This document shows, piece by piece, positions 22,253-33,961 of a DNA stretch of 64,000 nucleotides. Both the position numbers and the translations under genes were made by a program. This DNA comes from Trileptium ribeirensis (lineage: Eukaryota; Nematoda; Enoplea; Enoplida; Thoracostomopsidae). The stretch spans positions 1 through 64,000 of the forward strand of contig JASANE010020418.1 of assembly GCA_030248225.1 (NCBI GenBank). The letters run 5' to 3'. The notes below the pieces were generated by a model. That model had not been told where the DNA came from and did not search any database. It saw only the letters and a list, made by a program, of their open reading frames with translations. The stretch's first letter is position 1. Every line of letters begins with the position of its first letter.

Positions 22253-22555
22253 TGTCACAGTCTTGACTGACAAGTTATGTATCAGGAGTCCAAAACAAGG
22301 AGAACTAGGAGGGAAAACAAACATTTTAATCAATGATTCGATAATCATTATGAAACAATACAATAAACAGCAACATTACAATACAAAAACTGATTTTACA
22401 ACCGATCCTGATTGTTATTTATATAATCAGTCCGTCGACGTGTTCTGCGGAAACCAAAACCACGTCAGCGTTTTCTAAAATGTCATGTCAGCATTGCATC
22501 AGATTACAACATATTGACACGAAATTGTGTCACATCAGCTTTACATGTCAGTACA
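22253..22555 (-). repeat. Gypsy LTR (5' LTR of the minus-strand element)
   Basis: This is the direct repeat of 16903-17206. On the minus strand, about 10 bases inside its end, TGGCGATCAGG could be a primer-binding site, though the offset is larger than usual. Confidence 0.85.
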
Positions 22556-24086
22556 ACATTTGTGTAGACAATGCTTGTTTACGCGGTTGCCTTTCATGTC
22601 TGTGCTCTTAGGCATATATCTGAGCTTGGACTCTCCTGCGATAGACCCGTTTAGAGCCTTTGTACCTTTGTGTGACTATAAACCAAATAGTTATTAGGTA
22701 AAACTGACATGCTAGATGGTTAGATAGGGGCTAATGGACCAACGAAACAAGAAAGCCCATGCCGCGCCTCCTGAGTACAGGACGACGTTGCCGGCCTTCC
22801 TACCTTCAACGATAAAATGAGTTTGATGAGGACCCCTGCCGTGTGTGCACGGTGTAGAAATTCTCGTTTTAAAATTTTATTAAACTTGAGGGACTGTGCT
22901 ACTTTCACGATCTCATCAGGACATTGGATCGACCACGGGGTGCGGTCTCGGCACGCGCTTAAATTGTATCAACTATCGAATTCGCAGCTGACTACATCTC
23001 TCTGTTTTTTCACGCATCTCTGGGCAACATCGCATTGGTCTCCAGCCCGCGGTCATTTGCACAGCTCTGGAAGGCACGTGGTTGCTACCATGTTCTTCAA
23101 CTAGCAAGTTGTAAACAAAATATTGAACGATTAGAGTTTTGTTACTTAGTGACTATAGAAAACTGCCTTTCCCGATTGAGCACAAATAACGAGCCGAGGG
23201 GGATAACACTCGCAAGGCTACGACACGTCACCCGCATCGGAGTGTCAGTGTTCACCAAACGGAAGTTATTATTTCTTCAAAATGTACCGACGATCCACAC
23301 TGTGTCCGCACGGCATGAGAGCGCATTATGATTTGTATATGGGATCCTAGTTATTTGACAAGAAAACTCACAAGGGAATGTGCTCGAAGTTTCGGATAGC
23401 TCCATTGGGGGCCTTCGGTTGTCTAGGGTAAAACTTTCTCTACTAGGTTTGCAAATGACCACTTGTAGCGGGTCAACCCCCTACACATTGGACTGAGCTT
23501 TGTTTTACACTAATATATTAGGAATAGAATTACTATGGGATCTTGCGTCATCAACAAAATCTGTTTATTTGTTGTCTAGTGTGTATTCGTTGTGTATTAT
23601 ATTTATTACAAGCGCTGTTGTAATATATGTATTTGATTTGCTGTCGTATTTTATTTGTAAGCAACGTGAAAACTGTGTACGTTTAATTGAGTTCTGTGTA
23701 TAGCGTCAGTGTATGAGTCTTTATATAAAAACCTTAAAACTTATTGTTTTCTGTTCAAAAATTCCCAGCATGCTAAGCTTAAAGAGATATAATCTGTATA
23801 ATATTGTGGTCGTAACTGGCAGGGGGTTGATTGGGTCAAATTGGGATTTTAATGTCAAATCCCACAGGGCACACTATAGATCATCCATACAAAATTTGGC
23901 TTCAATTGACCCACCCGTTAAGGAGTTACGGACCCCATCCCCTCGATCATTTCTGGTAATAAGAACTTCATAGGTTCTAGAAATTATAATTTTAGGAGAG
24001 TGTAAAATAATATAAAATTTTAAAATTTGTGTGCCGGGGCTATAGTTTAGTTACCTATCAGATTTGACTGTAAGCCTTCGGTGCCT
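22556..24086. other. Intergenic, no gene seen
   Basis: The short overlapping frames on both strands (for example 22817-23104 and 23035-23331) show no domain. Nothing repeated elsewhere in the window was noticed here. Confidence 0.4.
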
Positions 24087-24654
24087 TAACCATTACACTT
24101 ACGTTAGCGGATATGTAAGTGTATTTCTGCTGATTTTTACGTAAAATCTTAAAATTTATTATGAGTTAGGGATTCCAAGAATTTCATAAAAAGGGTTCTC
24201 TAGCGCAAAAATTAAAACTTATGTTAGAGAGCGATTTTTACAATTCTAAGAATTGGCAAACCTAAACCCGGTTGGCAACCATTATATTAAAAATTAACGG
24301 GTTAGAGAGATTTCAGAACTAGGTTTCTTTTGAATTCCAAGAAATAAGGTTTAGAAAAGTTATTTAAGCGGTTGCGCAGTTAGATCAAGGCTTCAATCGG
24401 CCTCAGAAGTTGCGCAATCAAGGTGAGTACGGTTCAGCCGGTTATGTGTTTAATTTGTGTAGTTTGTAATTTGTTGTAGTTAACGAAATAAAAATTCTGC
24501 ATTATATTAAGTGGTGACACACTAAGGCCTTAGGAATAAGCTACAAAAGCAGCATTGGAAATATCGTTGGACAATTTTGTGTGAGTATTTGGTGGTGTTA
24601 GTTCGTGTGTAATCTACGGTGGGACTAAACAGCTTTGGTACCACGTAGGCTACA
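24087..24654 (+). repeat. Diverged solo-LTR-like copy B3
   Basis: Matches the 3' 510 bp of the B-type LTR-like repeat (6035-6544). It shares a GCGGATATGT start, GGTTGCGCAGTTAGATC, ATCAAGGTGAGTACGGTTCA, AATAAGCTAC, and the terminal CCACGTAGGCTACA. It is clearly more diverged than B1 and B2. No primer site or gag follows, so it is probably a solo LTR. Its left limit supports a repeat start near 6035 rather than 5571. Confidence 0.6.
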
Positions 24655-26800
24655 CACGTCTGCCTTTTGGTCTCCCGTGTCTCTTTTCCGTTCTTCACTT
24701 CGCACGACGTCTGCTCGTTAGAATTGGAGCCACTAGAGCCTCAATGACACCCAATGCACGTCCAAACCCCTTCTTTGTGCTCCAAAATATATGACAAAAT
24801 TTTTAGTGGAGCTAATAGAGATGTAAAACGGGCATTGGGCTGTCCGTGGTTCTATAGCGTGCAGAAATGCCCGCTCGAATCCAGGAGGCTCTAAACTGTT
24901 TGTTCACAACGGACAACGAATGTCTGCACGGTGTGGAAGACCCGTTTTGTTTAGGGTGGTCAGCTACTAAATGACTAGAAGTTTCACAGGGCATCCCTCT
25001 AAATTATGGTTTGGTTTCCCTGACAATTTTTTACTGTAGACTGAACTGCTGGTCATTATCGCGGCTGCCTCCAGGTCAACATCAACTTTCTAGCTAGTTT
25101 TCTCTTCCCTTATCCCTGTAGCCCACCCCACTCCTTTCTTTCTTGTTACTGCCACAAAATCCTATTGACATTCCTGACTGTAAAAAAAATCCATTCACCG
25201 AATGTTAGTTATAAAATTTCGACCCTATGAAAGTGAAATCAGAAAGGCTCTGAGGGCGGGATGAAAATCCTGAAAGCCGTACTTTTCTGGAGCTAATGCA
25301 GTAGCGGACAAACAAGACGGCCACCGGACGCCTTACCACTGCAGCCCTGTATGAATTAGTTTTACACAGGAGAAACAGGAGTGACCTCTCGCCGCGTCTG
25401 CACTTCGAAAGTCCCTCCTGGGGACATCCAAAAGCCAAAAAAACTCCGAAAGCAAAATGAAAACAAGAAAACAAAACTACAGTGGCGACAACCGACAGAA
25501 CCGCTCACTCTGAGCGAAACTTAAGGTCGACTGACTCCGATGCAGCATCGGTTCTTTTTCTTTTATATTTTCCTCTAAACCACTTGAGTTGATACGACAT
25601 TTTTGGCGCCAACTGGATTCAGAACAAACTAGCTCAGGTTCGCCCGATTTAACGCGACCTCCAGTTGAGCAAGTCCATATGTAGCGTCTCGTTTTAAATC
25701 GAGAGTATGGTCGAAGTCGATCGCAGTTTACGCCCCAATACAAAATGATTTTAAAATTTTTAACACTCTTCACGGGCAAATCTTGATGTGTTTCCCGTAT
25801 AACCTGACATGATGTAACCATATGTATGCCATAAATTTCCAGGTCCTAAAATTATAATAAATTTTTAGAGCGATTATGTAACAATCGGGAATTTTGGGAA
25901 TTTTAAGCGCATGAGTATTTTAGGTAAACCATTTTTGTTATTCCTGTGGGATTTTGGAAGACCCTCAGCTTGAACTGAGCCATGTTTCGTATCTGCGTCA
26001 AGCCCAACGGCAATGATTCAATAACTAACTTTTTCCGTTCGTTTTCGCAACGTGGTTTGGCAACACGCATTTACACGCGTCCTGCTAGCCTTTGTTTTTC
26101 CTTTTGGCAATATAATTTGTTAAAATTTGTAGTATAATCTATTTGTGTTATACTGCTTTAGTGAAAAACGATGTCAATTTGTGCCCATTGCGTTAACTGA
26201 TTTTGCCACTGCGTGTATGTTTGTGAAAGCATTTGTGTACCCCAAGGAGCCGAGCGACAGGTCAGAGCCTTAGTTGCTTGCGTGCGTCGCATAAAATTGA
26301 ACAACCCGGCTTTAGTGCAAAGCTTCGATGCTTTAAAATAATAATGAAAATTAAGCAATCGCCTAACTATTCCCTTAATATACATAACTCCCAGCTGTAA
26401 CCATGGTGTGTTGCAACGCTTTGCGTAAGCTGCGTTTGTGTTGTGGTTCAGTTTTGCAAGCGCGTTGGAATGTTACCTAATGATCCGAGCAATATCTCAA
26501 GAGTTTCCATACAACTGTGATCGATTTGTAGTGCTGTATTAGGTTTTAAACTTTGGACAATACAAATTGGTGCATTAAAAATAAACTTTAAAATAATATA
26601 TAATAATAATAAAAAATATTAATAAAAAATAATCACACATTAAATTGGGGCATTAAAAATAACCGGGGCTTTAAAACGTATTATTTTTTCATATTTTATT
26701 AAATGTATTGCGTGTTTTCAAGCCTTGTATTTTATGTGTGGTTATAGCTAATATTAGTGGTATATTTTGATTAATTTTTATAAACTCTTGTTAATCTTGT
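24655..26800. other. Intergenic, no gene seen
   Basis: Two minus-strand frames (25205-25474 and 25477-25821) have no known domain. At 25478-25500 ACTACAGTGGCGACAACCGAC resembles an LTR end followed by a primer site, but no partner LTR or gag was found. The 26560-26700 stretch is extremely AT-rich. Confidence 0.35.
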
Positions 26801-26814
26801 CCAGTGTAGCTGTT

Positions 26815-27226
26815 AGGAGTTGACCAGGCTATCAAGGGGGTTTCCTGTCCAAACCCGCCCCAAAAACCCAAAAATTACCCAAATCCCCGGGCTGGTCACC
26901 AAATATTGTATTATACCTCTCCCTCCGTGGGGTTCTTTTGGCTTTTCTGTTTTCATCGTTCTTAAAGATAAAGATGCAATTGGCACTAGGTGACAATCCG
27001 GGTTGTTATGCCGAAGCATTGTGTGGAGGCTGGCCATGATGATTGCCCATTACACCACCCATCATCTTATCCGCCTAGACCAAAGTCTAGTACCTGTTTA
27101 ACGCATAGGTACTGCGAAGCAATTGTGGCTGAGTCCCTTGCCCAAGGAGATTAGCGCGACCACTGGACTCGAACTCCCGACTTCACGATTATGAAGCAGG
27201 CGCTCTAACCACTCGGCCACGCCGCC
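26815..27226 (-). mobile_element. tRNA-derived SINE
   Basis: On the minus strand the element opens with a tRNA-like head, GGCGGCGTGGCCGAGTGG. It has a Pol III box A (TGGCCGAGTGGTTAGAGCGC, about 27200-27219) and box B (GTTCGAGTCC, 27166-27175). The anticodon-loop region reads TTCATAA, like a CAT anticodon. A body follows with CTTGGGCAAGGGACTCAGCC and CAGGTACTAGACTTTGGTC (about 27069-27150), and the unit fades out toward 26930-26815. It lacks the terminal tRNA fold and is not a tRNA gene. Confidence 0.75.
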
Positions 27227-28263
27227 ACTTCACCGTTCTTATTAGCTAACTTTTGTTAGCTAATAGAGCCTGGAGTTTGCTTTCGGGGGATTAGGTGACC
27301 CAATCTTATACTTCCACGGCCTACGCATAGCGGTGAATTATCCAATTGTTTATGAGGCCTACCAACGGCAGACTCCTGATTTACGAATTTCACATCAGAG
27401 TATTGGTTTTAATTTTGTTTTCGGAAATTGGTTACTTATGTACTGACGGTTACCTAGCTCCCTATTGCTATTCTTTTGAGTTGTATGTTTTGCAAATGAA
27501 CTTTATGCTCATTGAATTTAACGCTTTTATCTGGCTTTGTTCTTGATGTCGCGAATGATACGAAGTTGCAAGTGAATAAAATTTGGGAGAGTTGGAAAAA
27601 GAAACCTCAGTTAGGCTTCATGCGGTTACTCTCTCCAACTTCCACTTTATTACAAAAAAAAATATAACACTATACCAAACTAAAACAGACAGTATCATAT
27701 ATATTATCATCAATAGAAATAACCAATTTATAAATTTGGTAAACATACTATTAATACCAAACAAATAAAAACAGCATAATCATATAAAATATTAGTAGCA
27801 ACAACACATAACAGCAAAGCAATGTATTAAAGCGGAAGTGAAAATATAACATCCAAAAACAGACAATGTTTGAGGATCAAATTCCGTGACGTAAAAGGGC
27901 AGCAAGCCACTAGCTGTTACGCCACTGGAGTTTATTACGATAATTTATAGTAAGTGTCTATCAAAATTTAACCAACTATTTAGATTTAGAGATATAAGGG
28001 AATAATTGGAAAAGAACCTGGAATTAGTGGACTAGTAAAAGACCTTGGCCTCCTTCGCTTTTGAACCTAAAACAACGTTGAGTAGCGGATATACTTCACA
28101 CATAGGTACTTATCACTCTAATAATTTACCGTATTCGTATTATTATTCCCAAATAAAACCTGAGTTAGCACGAGCGTAAAATTAATCATAACCGTATTGG
28201 AAATAACACGCGCCTAGCTGATCTGTCCGGCAGCGGGAACGTTAACACAATGAAACTAATTAG
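27227..28263. other. Intergenic, no gene seen
   Basis: Nothing recognised. A plus-strand frame of 66 codons (27346-27546) is unsupported. 27640-27860 is A-rich. Confidence 0.4.
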
Positions 28264-28615
28264 CTTAAATCTAAGGAAAAGGATAAGGTAATCAAATAAA
28301 CGTACGAGTCCAACCGTTTGGCGACTACGTGCCAACCCACAAGGGAAAGTAATAGATAGCAATTACTTAGGATCTATCAGTAAACCGTGCAGCTGGTAGC
28401 TCTAACGAAACTAAATAGTGTAATTCTAAGGCAAAGGGTAAGGTACTCAAATAAACGTATGTACGAATCCAACCGTAAGGCGGTCTCGTGCCAACCTCAA
28501 AAGGAAACTATAAGGGAATACTAGTGTAAATCTAAGGAACAGGTTAAGATACTCAAACAAACGTGCGGATCCAACCGTCCGGCGATATCGTACGAACCTC
28601 ATAAGAGGATTTAGT
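28264..28615 (+). repeat. Three-copy degenerate tandem repeat
   Basis: Three related units begin near 28265, 28421 and 28526. Each has TAAATCTAAGGAAAAGG-like sequence, then CAAATAAACGT, TCCAACCGT, GGCG and a CGTGCCAACC-like end. The spacing is unequal (about 156 and 105 bp) because unit 1 carries extra sequence. Confidence 0.7.
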
Positions 28616-29551
28616 AATATATATCCTAAACTCAAGTACCTACTTGATAACTTACTCAAAATAATAGTGCGCTCAAAAGTGAGTCTGAGAGAAAATATTT
28701 GGTTAAGTATACTGTAGGTGGACAAATACTCGGAAGTCTTAAGACAAGGTGTCTAAATAGTAGCGTTACATGGAATCGAACCATATTATCAATTGTTGTG
28801 CGATTTACTAACGTTTAGTAAAACTTCTAACTTGGTTTGACTTTATATCGGAATCGAGTGTTGAGCAATTCGATTAGCCACGCAGCAGTGGTGTAGGAAA
28901 TAAAATAGGCTGACGTAATAACGCGCGCCAAGGAACAATTAATCCCCACTGGCATAGTACTGGCCACGCGTACGGACCTCACATCTTCGAATGACGAATC
29001 CCGTCCCAATTTGATTATCCGATAGCCGCCATGAGAAATCATAGTCTAACCCCTACCACCCCCATCAAAGTTGTAAAAAATAACAGTAGCGGCTTAATAA
29101 CTAATTCGTGCACGGATAGCTTAGTTAGTTAGATCGTAGTTTGAATCATACCCCTACCCAACTACTTAGCGGCTGCTTTTCAAATCCCTTTGTTTTTAAA
29201 TTTCTACAGCTAGCCCTAAGCACCGATGATGAGCGATCGTTGCCGACTAGCAGACAGTGGGGTTTATCGGTGTTTTGCATTTTAAAGCCTATCTGGTGCC
29301 GTTTATGAGCACGTATATATCCCCTATATTGTAATGACACGTTGGGAAAACACACAATTCGTTTATTGAAAAATATTAACAAAGTGCCACAAAATTTTTA
29401 TAGTCAGTCGCTCGAGTTCCCAATTATATAATTCCGATTCGTCCTATTGTAATAGTGCTCGTTCCGAGTAGTAAATACACACCGCTTACAAAATAACAGC
29501 TCGGCAGCCTTTACGTGCATTCACCTTATCGATCGTAGAAGTAATATACCT
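28616..29551. other. Intergenic with a short dispersed repeat
   Basis: No gene was seen. The segment 29425-29512 (ATTATATAATTCCGATTCGT...) matches 39018-39104 with several substitutions. The next recognisable feature to the right is the 3' tail of a minus-strand LINE. Confidence 0.5.
29425..29512 (+). repeat. Short dispersed repeat, copy 1
   Basis: Shares TATATAATTCCGATTCGTCC, AATAGTGC and CGTTCC with 39018-39104, same orientation. Family unknown. Confidence 0.6.
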
Positions 29552-30822
29552 ACCTTGATACCTTGATCCGTCATCAGCGAAATCGCAATGAATTGAAAAA
29601 GCATTGTTCGATCAGGGGGTAGTGCTGATGACAGTTGAATGCCGGTGACCAACACCGGCAGTTGAGTAGACACCTGCAATTGACGGAAAACGACGAGGCA
29701 GATTCGCATTTTTTATACATCTCGAAATTTTTCCAAAGCATGGAGCCGGCATTTGAATACAGCAAGGGAGAGGGCGGTAACCACGAGGCTAGGCAAGTTG
29801 TTCCACAAATTTACAACTCGGCGGTCGAGAAAGTATTGTGCTGCGTTTAGTCGCGGAATACCAGATGCCCTTAGTTTACAAGGGTGTCCCCGAGTGCCAA
29901 CATCCAAGGCAGGTTGAACCAAATTAAATACAGGAAATTTCAGTAAACCGTTGAAGAGCTTGTATAGTAAAATTATATATATCTTGAGGTGCCCTTCGAG
30001 TGGAAAGTTTTTGAAGACCTAACCACCTCAAACGGTCCTCATATCCGATATCTAATAAGCCCATAACTTTTTGTTGCATACCGCTGAACTCTTTCAAGCA
30101 AAACCACTTCCCGTTGTAAATGCGGGCTGCATGCTTCGGAACAATATTCCAATCTCGATCTAACTAAAGACTTATACAAAGGTAGAAACGCGGATTTCGA
30201 AATTGGACTAAATGCTCTCAGTATAGAGTGCAATGTACGGTACGCTATAGATACGACTGAAGAGACATGAGCCAATGTTTTCAAGTTATCTGAAATAATC
30301 ACACCAAGATCATTAAATTCACTAATAATTTCCAAAGCATTTGTCCCCAATAAATATTGATGCCCGGCGTTGTTGAAGCCAAAGCACATATCTTTGCATT
30401 TAGACGAGTTAAAAGCCAAGAAATTTTCCTTGGCCCACAGCTCGGCGCCTCTGATATCATTTTGGAATAGCGCCACATCATTATCATAGTCCAAGCGCGA
30501 CAGTCGTCTAGCAATACGCGTGTCATCAGCAAATTTGCAAATGAATCCTTTTACATAATCATCTAAGTCATCAATAAAGAAAAATAATGTTGGAGCCAGT
30601 ACTGTTCCTTGTGGAACGCCACTAACCACGGACTCAATATTAGAGAGAGCTTCCCCGATTACGACTCGCTGCGTACGATTACACAAAAAGGTTTTTATAT
30701 ATATACGCTAAAACATGGCCACCTATGCCATAAGCTTGTAATTTAGAGACGAGACGATTATGTTGCACCATATCAAAGGCTTTTGACAAATCTAAATATG
30801 CACAGTCAACCAACTAGTTATA
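29552..30822 (-). pseudogene. 5'-truncated CR1/Jockey-like LINE (LINE C)
   Basis: This minus-strand LINE begins inside RT motif A (YLDLSKAFDMV, about 30780-30800). After a frameshift near 30700 it continues in the 215-codon frame 30039-30686 with GVPQGTVLAPTLFFF and KFADDTRIARR, so the FADD catalytic pair is intact. The thumb reads FNDLGVIISDN and SRLEYCSEACSPHL. A second frameshift moves the C-terminus to 29713-29922 (ending VVNLWNNLPSLVV and a stop). The 3' end carries a short tail of ATCAAGGT repeated twice (29552-29567), as in CR1-type elements. The endonuclease is missing, as expected for 5' truncation. Confidence 0.85.
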
Positions 30823-31160
30823 AAGGCACGTATATAATAAGCAACACCGGTAACAATTCTGCTTAAGAATTGCTAAGGACGAAGAGATCAAAGACGAGCA
30901 ATTAAACTTGAGATTATTCGCCGTGAATGAAATCAGTCCATTACACTATTCCTAATTTCTAACAACTAATGCGATAAACAACAAAGTAATCAAGAATGAC
31001 AAACGACGAACTCAATTAGCAGTAGAACTCAACTAATTATTCAACAAAAGAAAGACTCAAGCTAATATGTAAATTAGCTGTGATTGACAGCTTTAAAACA
31101 AATATTAAAATATGATAATAATACTAATACATTATATATGTACTCATCGTTAGGTATAAT
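30816..31160 (+). repeat. Dispersed repeat R, single unit
   Basis: It starts AGTTATAAAGGCACGTATAT and matches 46525-46850 and 46855-47135. Shared landmarks are ATATAATAAGCAAC, AAACTTGAGAT, GCAATAAAC-like sequence and ATTCAACAAAAGAAAGAC. It begins exactly where the truncated LINE C ends. A TATA-like box in its first 25 bp could mean an LTR or TRIM, but this is not proven. Confidence 0.6.
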
Positions 31161-31665
31161 AACAATATTTATTATTATAACAACTCCCTCTGTACGGCAG
31201 ACAGTTCCCACTACCGTCATACGAGGCATGGAAACACCGGCAAAACACTAGAATCGTTTTGATGAATAATCAATGACATCTTCAGAAACTTCGGTCCATT
31301 TTGGTTCTTAAGCTTTAAAAATCTGAGATTACTGAAAGACACTGTAAATTACAGAAAGACACTGTTTTTATAGCAGTATTCGTAAAGCATTATCTTGAAG
31401 GCACTTTTTGGTCCTTGAACTGTTGGTGCCCGTGCCAGGCTCAGACCATGTTCGTGACTGAAGAAGTTCGAGTATTTTACTGATTGGATGTTGTGATTTG
31501 CAGGCGCCAGGCTCATACTCGTTCAGTGATTAATCAAATCGTCGTGGCGAAAACACATTTTGATAAGGAACCACCCTTTGCGTCATGTAAATAGGATCCA
31601 ATAACGCGTCTTGCAAATTTCGATATGCTTTTGCGATTAGTGTTCGGACCATTTGAAAGAGGTCC
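31161..31665. other. Intergenic, no gene seen
   Basis: No domain or repeat was recognised here. Confidence 0.4.
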
Positions 31666-32196
31666 ATGATATGCGGTATTTGCGCTATCGATATTGTCGA
31701 TTGTCGTCAATGTTATAGATTTGCATACTATCGACCCAATATTCGATTTGCGGCCGTAAGTTATGCACGGTTTGAGTTCTTATTTGACATCTTTTATCGG
31801 TTCGCTGACCGATGTCACTGGATGTATTATTTTCTTGGCTCATACTTCGATGCGTTGCCATCCCAGTGGTCATGCCGGAATTTCCGATAAGCACTCCCAT
31901 CTCAGGGATTGATCGGCTATCGAAATCATTATTTCGGCCTTGAATAGAACCAGAATCCATGATATATGACTGATACAATGGCGGTGTCATTCGATTGTCC
32001 CGAAGTCGTTGACGAAGTTATATCTCGGTCCGTCGTAGCGCAATCAATAGGACACCAGCTAGTTGTCGATCATCAACGATTTCATTGTCCTTGAGGATAT
32101 TGTGCCAAGCATGTTTGACCATGAGTTTGAACAATTTGCCTATTTCTAGGACGGTATCGTCTTTGCGGTAACCAGATATTCTGAAGTATTAAACTT

Positions 32197-32544
32197 CTAG
32201 CATAATCGATCTGATTCAACTTGTTCTTGCGGTTTCTGATCTGATTCGGATGGTGCTGGTTGATTCAACAGTGAACTCTGCGAAGCTTGATTTCGGCTTC
32301 CCATGCACGTAGTTTGACTTGTTCGTACGCGGTGCTCTAGTCGTTGTACCCGCGCTTGAGCATTTTTCAGGTCGAAGCTTGCTCTCGCTGCACGGCGATG
32401 AAGCTGATTTGCACGAGACATTTCGGCATCTTTGACCTCGCGTACATTATTGAATCGCCGCTGCAATTCTCCGACTTGTTGAGCCGATACGCCCTGTTGC
32501 GCTTTTTGCTCCGGTTGTTGTTGCTGTTGCAACTGTTTCTTCAA
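32197..32544 (-). CDS. Gln-rich coiled-coil-like ORF fragment
   Basis: A 115-codon minus-strand frame starts MKKQLQQQQQPEQKAQQG, followed by alternating charged and hydrophobic residues (RFNNVREVKDAEMSRA, AQARVQRLEHRV) that suit a coiled coil. The tail is Ser/Pro/Gln-rich. No known domain. It is probably one piece of the larger broken coding region. It might be a fragment of a retroelement gag or of a host protein. Confidence 0.3.
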   Translation of the reverse strand: MKKQLQQQQQPEQKAQQGVSAQQVGELQRRFNNVREVKDAEMSRANQLHRRAARASFDLKNAQARVQRLEHRVRTSQTTCMGSRNQASQSSLLNQPAPSESDQKPQEQVESDRLC

Positions 32545-32664
32545 TTGTTCGATGCCTTGTTGCCATCGAATTTCGTCTCCTGGAGCGTTGTTGCATAATT
32601 ATTGAATTGTCTGCAAATTTTTTAAGGCTTTCGTGGAGACCTTCTATTTGTCCTGCATGTTTTA

Positions 32665-33058
32665 AAAATCGGTAGCAACATGGTGACTGCCGGATACCAT
32701 TATAACACGGCTTTGGCCATAGGCCCTAGGTATTACTACCATCTCTTGCTCTGATTTGAGTACAGCTGACGTAATTATAAGTGGTTGATCCTCGACAGTT
32801 TGTGGAAGTGCCCTTCGTAGTACGACGCCGATGTCGCGGTACGGGTGGCGCTCGTTTTCAAAATCGGCAGCAACATGGTTACTGCCGGATACCATTATAA
32901 CCCGGCTTTCGCCATAGGCCCTAGGTATTACTACCATCTCTTGCTCTTACTTGAGTGCAGCTGACGTAATAATAGGTGGTTGATTCTCGACCCTTTGTGG
33001 AAGCGCCCTTTGTAATACGACGCCGATGTTGCGGTACGGGTGGCGCTCGTTCTGACTG
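32665..33058 (-). repeat. Tandem duplication of about 197 bp within minus-strand ORF
   Basis: Two adjacent units start at about 32665 (AATCGGTAGCAACATGGTGA) and 32862 (AATCGGCAGCAACATGGTTA). Both contain GCCATAGGCCCTAGGTATTA and end in GGTACGGGTGGCGCTCGTT. The minus-strand translation repeats a block of about 66 residues, keeping VVIPRAYG and RVIMVSGS. Differences are mainly substitutions. Confidence 0.85.
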
Positions 33059-33165
33059 TGGTTTCTGCACCGAGCGTGGTCAACTTTGCACTGTAGTTGT
33101 TTTTATTGTTACGGTATCGTAGGTTCGGCTAGCTTCTGACACCTTACCTGATTCCGATTTGGAAC

Positions 33166-33961
33166 TAGGGAACGACCAAATACCTAATTTCACCGAATAC
33201 CGAATATTAGGTCCCCACTATTCGGCCGAATACCGAATAGTTGTTCGCAACACCTATGTATGATGACAAATCTATAACTCTATAAATCCACCACTGTATG
33301 TACGTGCACCATGCAACAGGTCGTATTGTGTTGTGTTGCTGATAGTTTTTTGTTGGAAGAATTTTTTGCTTTGTGTTCTCGTTTGTTAGGTTGAAGTTAT
33401 AATTTTGTTTTTTTTATTGATTTTTTATAACTTCATCATCTGGACAAGGGCGATAATTGGTGCGTGAAGTCATATCGTTAGAAAAAGAACGGCTCAGTGC
33501 GTGGTGTTCCGGGGCGGTAGACTTAGGGTTAGGCTTATGTAGGTATGTAGAACGGCATAGCATGATGTCTCACTTCACATTCACGATGTGTCAAAGAAAA
33601 CGAACAAATCCTGCTGCATTTAGAAACCAAAGTATTAATTTCGCAACTATTATGGCAGCGAGATAGTGCACGGCTGATGAAGAACATAACTGTGGTGATC
33701 AGAACTTTCGATCCGGCTGAATTGATGAGTCTCAAACGCATCTTGTCTTACCAAATTTGCAACACGTTGGACGTATTTAGCGGTTTTCAGCATCATTATC
33801 AGGACTCCGGCCGTAAAATTAGGATATCTGGTGGGCAGATTGTGACTCTATTTTTCAACTAACAGCGGCCAGTCAACTATTCGGTATTTGGCGGAATATT
33901 GCCAACTATTCAGCCGAATACCTACTATTCGTCCGAATACCGAATATTCGGTCGTTCCCTA
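33166..33961. mobile_element. hAT-type MITE, 796 bp
   Basis: Ends are TAGGGAACGACC and GGTCGTTCCCTA. A perfect 8-bp target duplication TTTGGAAC flanks it (33158-33165 and 33962-33969). Subterminal sequence is built from repeated ACCGAATA and TATTCGG motifs on both sides. The ORFs inside (69 and 61 codons) are not transposase. The 8-bp duplication and short TAGGG-like terminal repeat fit the hAT superfamily. Confidence 0.92.

Larger units (their letters stand above)
16903..22555 (-). mobile_element. Ty3/gypsy LTR retrotransposon, dead, with nested MITE
   Basis: This 5.65-kb element lies on the minus strand with LTRs at both ends (16903-17206 and 22253-22555). In coding order it has gag, two zinc knuckles, protease, RT, RNase H, integrase zinc-binding and core domains, and a GPY/F-like C-terminus, which is the Ty3/gypsy order. 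Flanks are ACCTT on the left and ACATT on the right, a plausible 5-bp target duplication with one mismatch. Several frameshifts and stops, a 503-bp MITE in pol, an internal duplication and a lost integrase glutamate show that it is inactive. Confidence 0.9.

Noticed and set aside
25478..25500. LTR end plus primer-binding site (ACTACA-TGGCGACAACCGAC)
   Set aside because: No partner LTR, no gag downstream and no defined left end; similarity alone is too weak.
27150..27226. tRNA gene on the minus strand
   Set aside because: Boxes A and B are good, but the acceptor ends do not pair cleanly and a SINE-type body continues straight after the tRNA head.
28264..28615. CRISPR array
   Set aside because: Three degenerate units with unequal spacing and whole-unit similarity, in animal DNA; no constant repeat with unique spacers.
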